64,000 bases of DNA from Enterobacter sp. Bisph1 (GTDB taxonomy: Bacteria; Pseudomonadota; Gammaproteobacteria; Enterobacterales; Enterobacteriaceae), in assembly GCF_000814905.1 (NCBI RefSeq), contig NZ_JXAG01000031.1:110540-174539 (forward strand). Direction: 5' to 3'. The translations under genes and the position numbers were made by a program. Below, one piece after another: positions 62,277 through 64,000 of this stretch; position 1 is the first letter of the stretch; each line of letters begins with the position of its first letter. Under the pieces are notes generated by a model. The model had not been told where the DNA came from and did not search any database. It was given only the letters and a program-made list of their open reading frames with translations.

Positions 62277-63575
62277 CTACAGGCGGATGCCTTTTCCTTT
62301 GCGATGCAGCATTAACGAAACCAGAAATGCCAGTGCCCCCATCGCGGTAACGTACCAGAAGAAAGTGCTTTCGAATCCGAGAGATTTTAGCGACAGCGCA
62401 ACATACTCCGCAGAACCGCCAAACAGGGCATTTGCCACGGCATACGATAAGCCAACCCCCAGCGCGCGTACCTGTGCCGGAAACATTTCCGCTTTCAGGA
62501 TCCCGCTGATCGAGGTATAAAAACTGACGATCACCAGCGCCGCCATTACTAAGGCAAACGCTGCGTAGGGAGAGTTCACGCTGTGCAGTGCACTGAGAAT
62601 CGGCACCGTACAGAGGGTGGAAAGTCCGCCAAACAGCAGCATCGAATTTCGACGACCTATCTTATCCGACAGCGCGCCAATGATCGGTTGAATCAGCATA
62701 AAGACGAACAGGGCTGCTGTCATAATGATGCTGGCGACGTTGGCATGCATTCCTGCCGTATTCACCAGATATTTTTGCATGTAGGTCGTGAAGGTGTAGA
62801 AGGCCAGCGATCCGCCCGCGGTAAAGCCAAGCACCATAATGAAGGCTTTGCGATTACGCCACAGACCTTTTAACGATCCCGCTTCTTTTAGCGCACGCAC
62901 TTCCTGCTGGGAGGTTTCATCCAGCTGTCGACGTAGCCAAAGCGCAACAATCGCCAGCACCGCGCCGAGAGCAAATGGAATGCGCCAGCCCCATGCACGT
63001 AAATCTTCATTACTCAGTACCTGTTGCAATACGACAACAACCAGCAGCGCCAGTAATTGGCCGCCAATCAACGTGACATACTGGAATGATGCATAGAATC
63101 CTTTACGCCCTTCAACGGCAACTTCACTCATATAGGTCGCGCTTGTGCCATATTCACCGCCCACGGAAAGCCCCTGAAATAGTCGTGCCAGCAGTAAGAG
63201 CGCCGGGGCCCAGGTGCCAATGGACTCGTAACCCGGTAAGCAGGCGATAACCAGCGATCCAAAACACATCATGCATACCGAGATGAGCATGGATTTTTTA
63301 CGCCCCTGGCGGTCGGCGATACGGCCAAATAACCAACCACCGATGGGGCGCATCAGAAAGCCTGCGGCAAATACGCCTGCCGTTTGTAATAGCTGAGTCG
63401 TTGTATTGCCGGCAGGGAAAAAGATATGCGCGAAATAGAGGGAGCAAAAGGAATAGACGTAGAAATCAAACCATTCAACTAAATTACCTGAAGATGCACC
63501 AACGATAGCCCATACCCTGCGTCGGGTGTCGCTACCGGTGAGCGGTGCACGTGTTGTCATACTGCTTTCAGCCAT
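62277..63575 (-). CDS. kgtP: Alpha-ketoglutarate permease KgtP
   Basis: 432 residues from ATG 63575 ([20 protein letters not shown]), same length as E. coli. Twelve-helix MFS metabolite:H+ symporter, with [15 protein letters not shown] after helix 2 and [13 protein letters not shown] in the second half. It imports 2-oxoglutarate. A CRP-like site lies about 105-120 bases upstream of the start. Convergent with yfiM. Confidence 0.96.
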   Translation of the reverse strand: MAESSMTTRAPLTGSDTRRRVWAIVGASSGNLVEWFDFYVYSFCSLYFAHIFFPAGNTTTQLLQTAGVFAAGFLMRPIGGWLFGRIADRQGRKKSMLISVCMMCFGSLVIACLPGYESIGTWAPALLLLARLFQGLSVGGEYGTSATYMSEVAVEGRKGFYASFQYVTLIGGQLLALLVVVVLQQVLSNEDLRAWGWRIPFALGAVLAIVALWLRRQLDETSQQEVRALKEAGSLKGLWRNRKAFIMVLGFTAGGSLAFYTFTTYMQKYLVNTAGMHANVASIIMTAALFVFMLIQPIIGALSDKIGRRNSMLLFGGLSTLCTVPILSALHSVNSPYAAFALVMAALVIVSFYTSISGILKAEMFPAQVRALGVGLSYAVANALFGGSAEYVALSLKSLGFESTFFWYVTAMGALAFLVSLMLHRKGKGIRL

Positions 63576-63678
63576 TCTGTGAATACTCCAGCCAAAGATA
63601 TTGGTGAGCCGAGCATGGTGAATGTCCCTGTCCACTCTGCGCAAAGACCAAAAAGTTACATATTTGTTATATTTATAG

Positions 63679-63694
63679 CGTGACGTACATCACA
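63679..63694 (-). promoter_or_regulatory. Candidate CRP site upstream of kgtP
   Basis: On the minus strand TGTGATGTACGTCACG is TGTGA-N6-TCACG, 9 of 10 to consensus. A TATGTA -10 candidate lies at 63657-63662, consistent with a class II arrangement. Confidence 0.65.
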
Positions 63695-63712
63695 CTTTAA
63701 CGGGGCAGGACA

Positions 63713-63877
63713 GTGATTCAGAATATCGGCAAAGCGCTATAGAGCCTGGAAGCCCGGTTTCCTTTAGGCGTCTGGAGCATTTAGGAAAGTAAAATATCAG
63801 GGGAATCGGTACTTGATTTGAATAATGTGGAACAGATAGCCGCGTTTATTATGAATAAGGCTGGGTTAACGGCTTGA
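63713..63877 (+). pseudogene. Possible decayed reading frame (55 codons with two internal stops)
   Basis: From GTG 63713 the frame reads VIQNIGKAL, stop, SLEARFPLGVWSI, stop, then ESKISGESVLDLNNVEQIAA and FIMNKAGLTA before a final TGA at 63877. The pieces have ordinary protein composition, and the two interruptions are both TAG, one base from a sense codon. I do not recognise the family. It may equally be chance. It fills most of the gap between the kgtP control region and the rrn-type terminator. Confidence 0.3.
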
Positions 63878-63897
63878 TTTAGAAAACAGAAAAGGCG

Positions 63898-63925
63898 AAA
63901 ACCCGGCTTTATGGTCGGGTTATTT
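63898..63925 (-). terminator. Second stem-loop downstream of the inferred rRNA operon
   Basis: On the minus strand AACCCG/CGGGTT stem followed by TT. It is a backup terminator candidate after the stronger one at 63958. Confidence 0.55.
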
Positions 63926-63957
63926 ACGTAGCGGGCATTTTTTGCTGCGGAAGAAAC

Positions 63958-63986
63958 GCAAAAAGGCCATCCGTCAGGATGGCCTT
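63958..63986 (-). terminator. rrn-type terminator (rrnB T2-like)
   Basis: On the minus strand AGAAGGCCATCCTGACGG continues to ATGGCCTTTTTGCGTTTCT, the same sequence as E. coli rrnB T2. It implies that the 3' end of an rRNA operon lies on the minus strand just past base 64000. In E. coli rrnG occupies this place after kgtP. Confidence 0.9.
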
Positions 63987-64000
63987 CTGCTTGTTTGATG

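Overview
The window is chromosomal DNA of a member of the Enterobacteriaceae. It has moderately high GC, and gene order over most of its length matches the E. coli K-12 segment yfhM-sseA-isc-suhB-glyA-glrKR-purL-rnc-rpoE-nadB-pssA-kgtP. Proteins are near full-length orthologues of E. coli ones, but several local replacements point to an Enterobacter/Kosakonia/Klebsiella-type genome. I do not commit to a genus.

Layout. 1-8.7 kb: the N-terminal 1002 codons of the alpha-2-macroglobulin lipoprotein YfhM (minus), then an alpha-glucoside PTS locus (EIIBC permease, GH4 phospho-alpha-glucosidase, RpiR-type regulator) with the housekeeping gene sseA lying between the glucosidase and the regulator, then sseB. 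8.7-15.9 kb: pepB and the isc iron-sulfur operon (iscRSUA-hscBA-fdx-iscX, minus) with two IscR operators. 15.9-24.4 kb: trmJ, suhB, then a variable stretch where zevAB-like metal genes replace yfhR and rcnRA replaces the hca/yph block; csiE and hcaT remain; glyA follows. 24.7-34.3 kb: hmp, glnB, glrR-qseG-glrK, the sRNA GlmY with its complete sigma54/IHF/GlrR control region, and purL. 34.6-40.5 kb: mltF, tadA, pgpC, an extra MFS transporter, yfhH, yfhL, acpS. 40.5-49.6 kb: the minus-strand block pdxJ-recO-era-rnc-lepB-lepA-rseCBA-rpoE. 49.9-63.6 kb: nadB, trmN, srmB, grcA, ung, yfiF, trxC, tapT, patZ, pssA, yfiM, kgtP. The last 425 bases carry the kgtP control region, a possible decayed reading frame and an rrnB-T2-like terminator. 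The terminator implies an rRNA operon on the minus strand just beyond the window, as with rrnG in E. coli.

How it works together. The window is mostly core physiology: Fe-S cluster assembly with feedback by IscR, one-carbon and purine synthesis under PurR, NO detoxification under NsrR, the GlrKR-GlmY envelope circuit, the RpoE-Rse envelope stress circuit, and RNA/translation genes (trmJ, tadA, rnc, era, lepA, trmN, srmB, yfiF, tapT). Many operators can be read directly from the sequence (RcnR x2, PurR x2, NsrR, sigma54, IHF, GlrR x3, sigmaE, NadR, FNR x2, CRP x2, IscR x2). Accessory content is limited to alpha-glucoside use, two metal transport cassettes and one MFS transporter. I found no CRISPR array, prophage, insertion sequence or tRNA. 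The least explained items are the sseA-interleaved alpha-glucoside locus, a 44-codon frame overlapping the glyA control region, a 25-codon membrane peptide before pssA, an octapeptide-repeat expansion in YfiF, and the decayed frame near the right edge.
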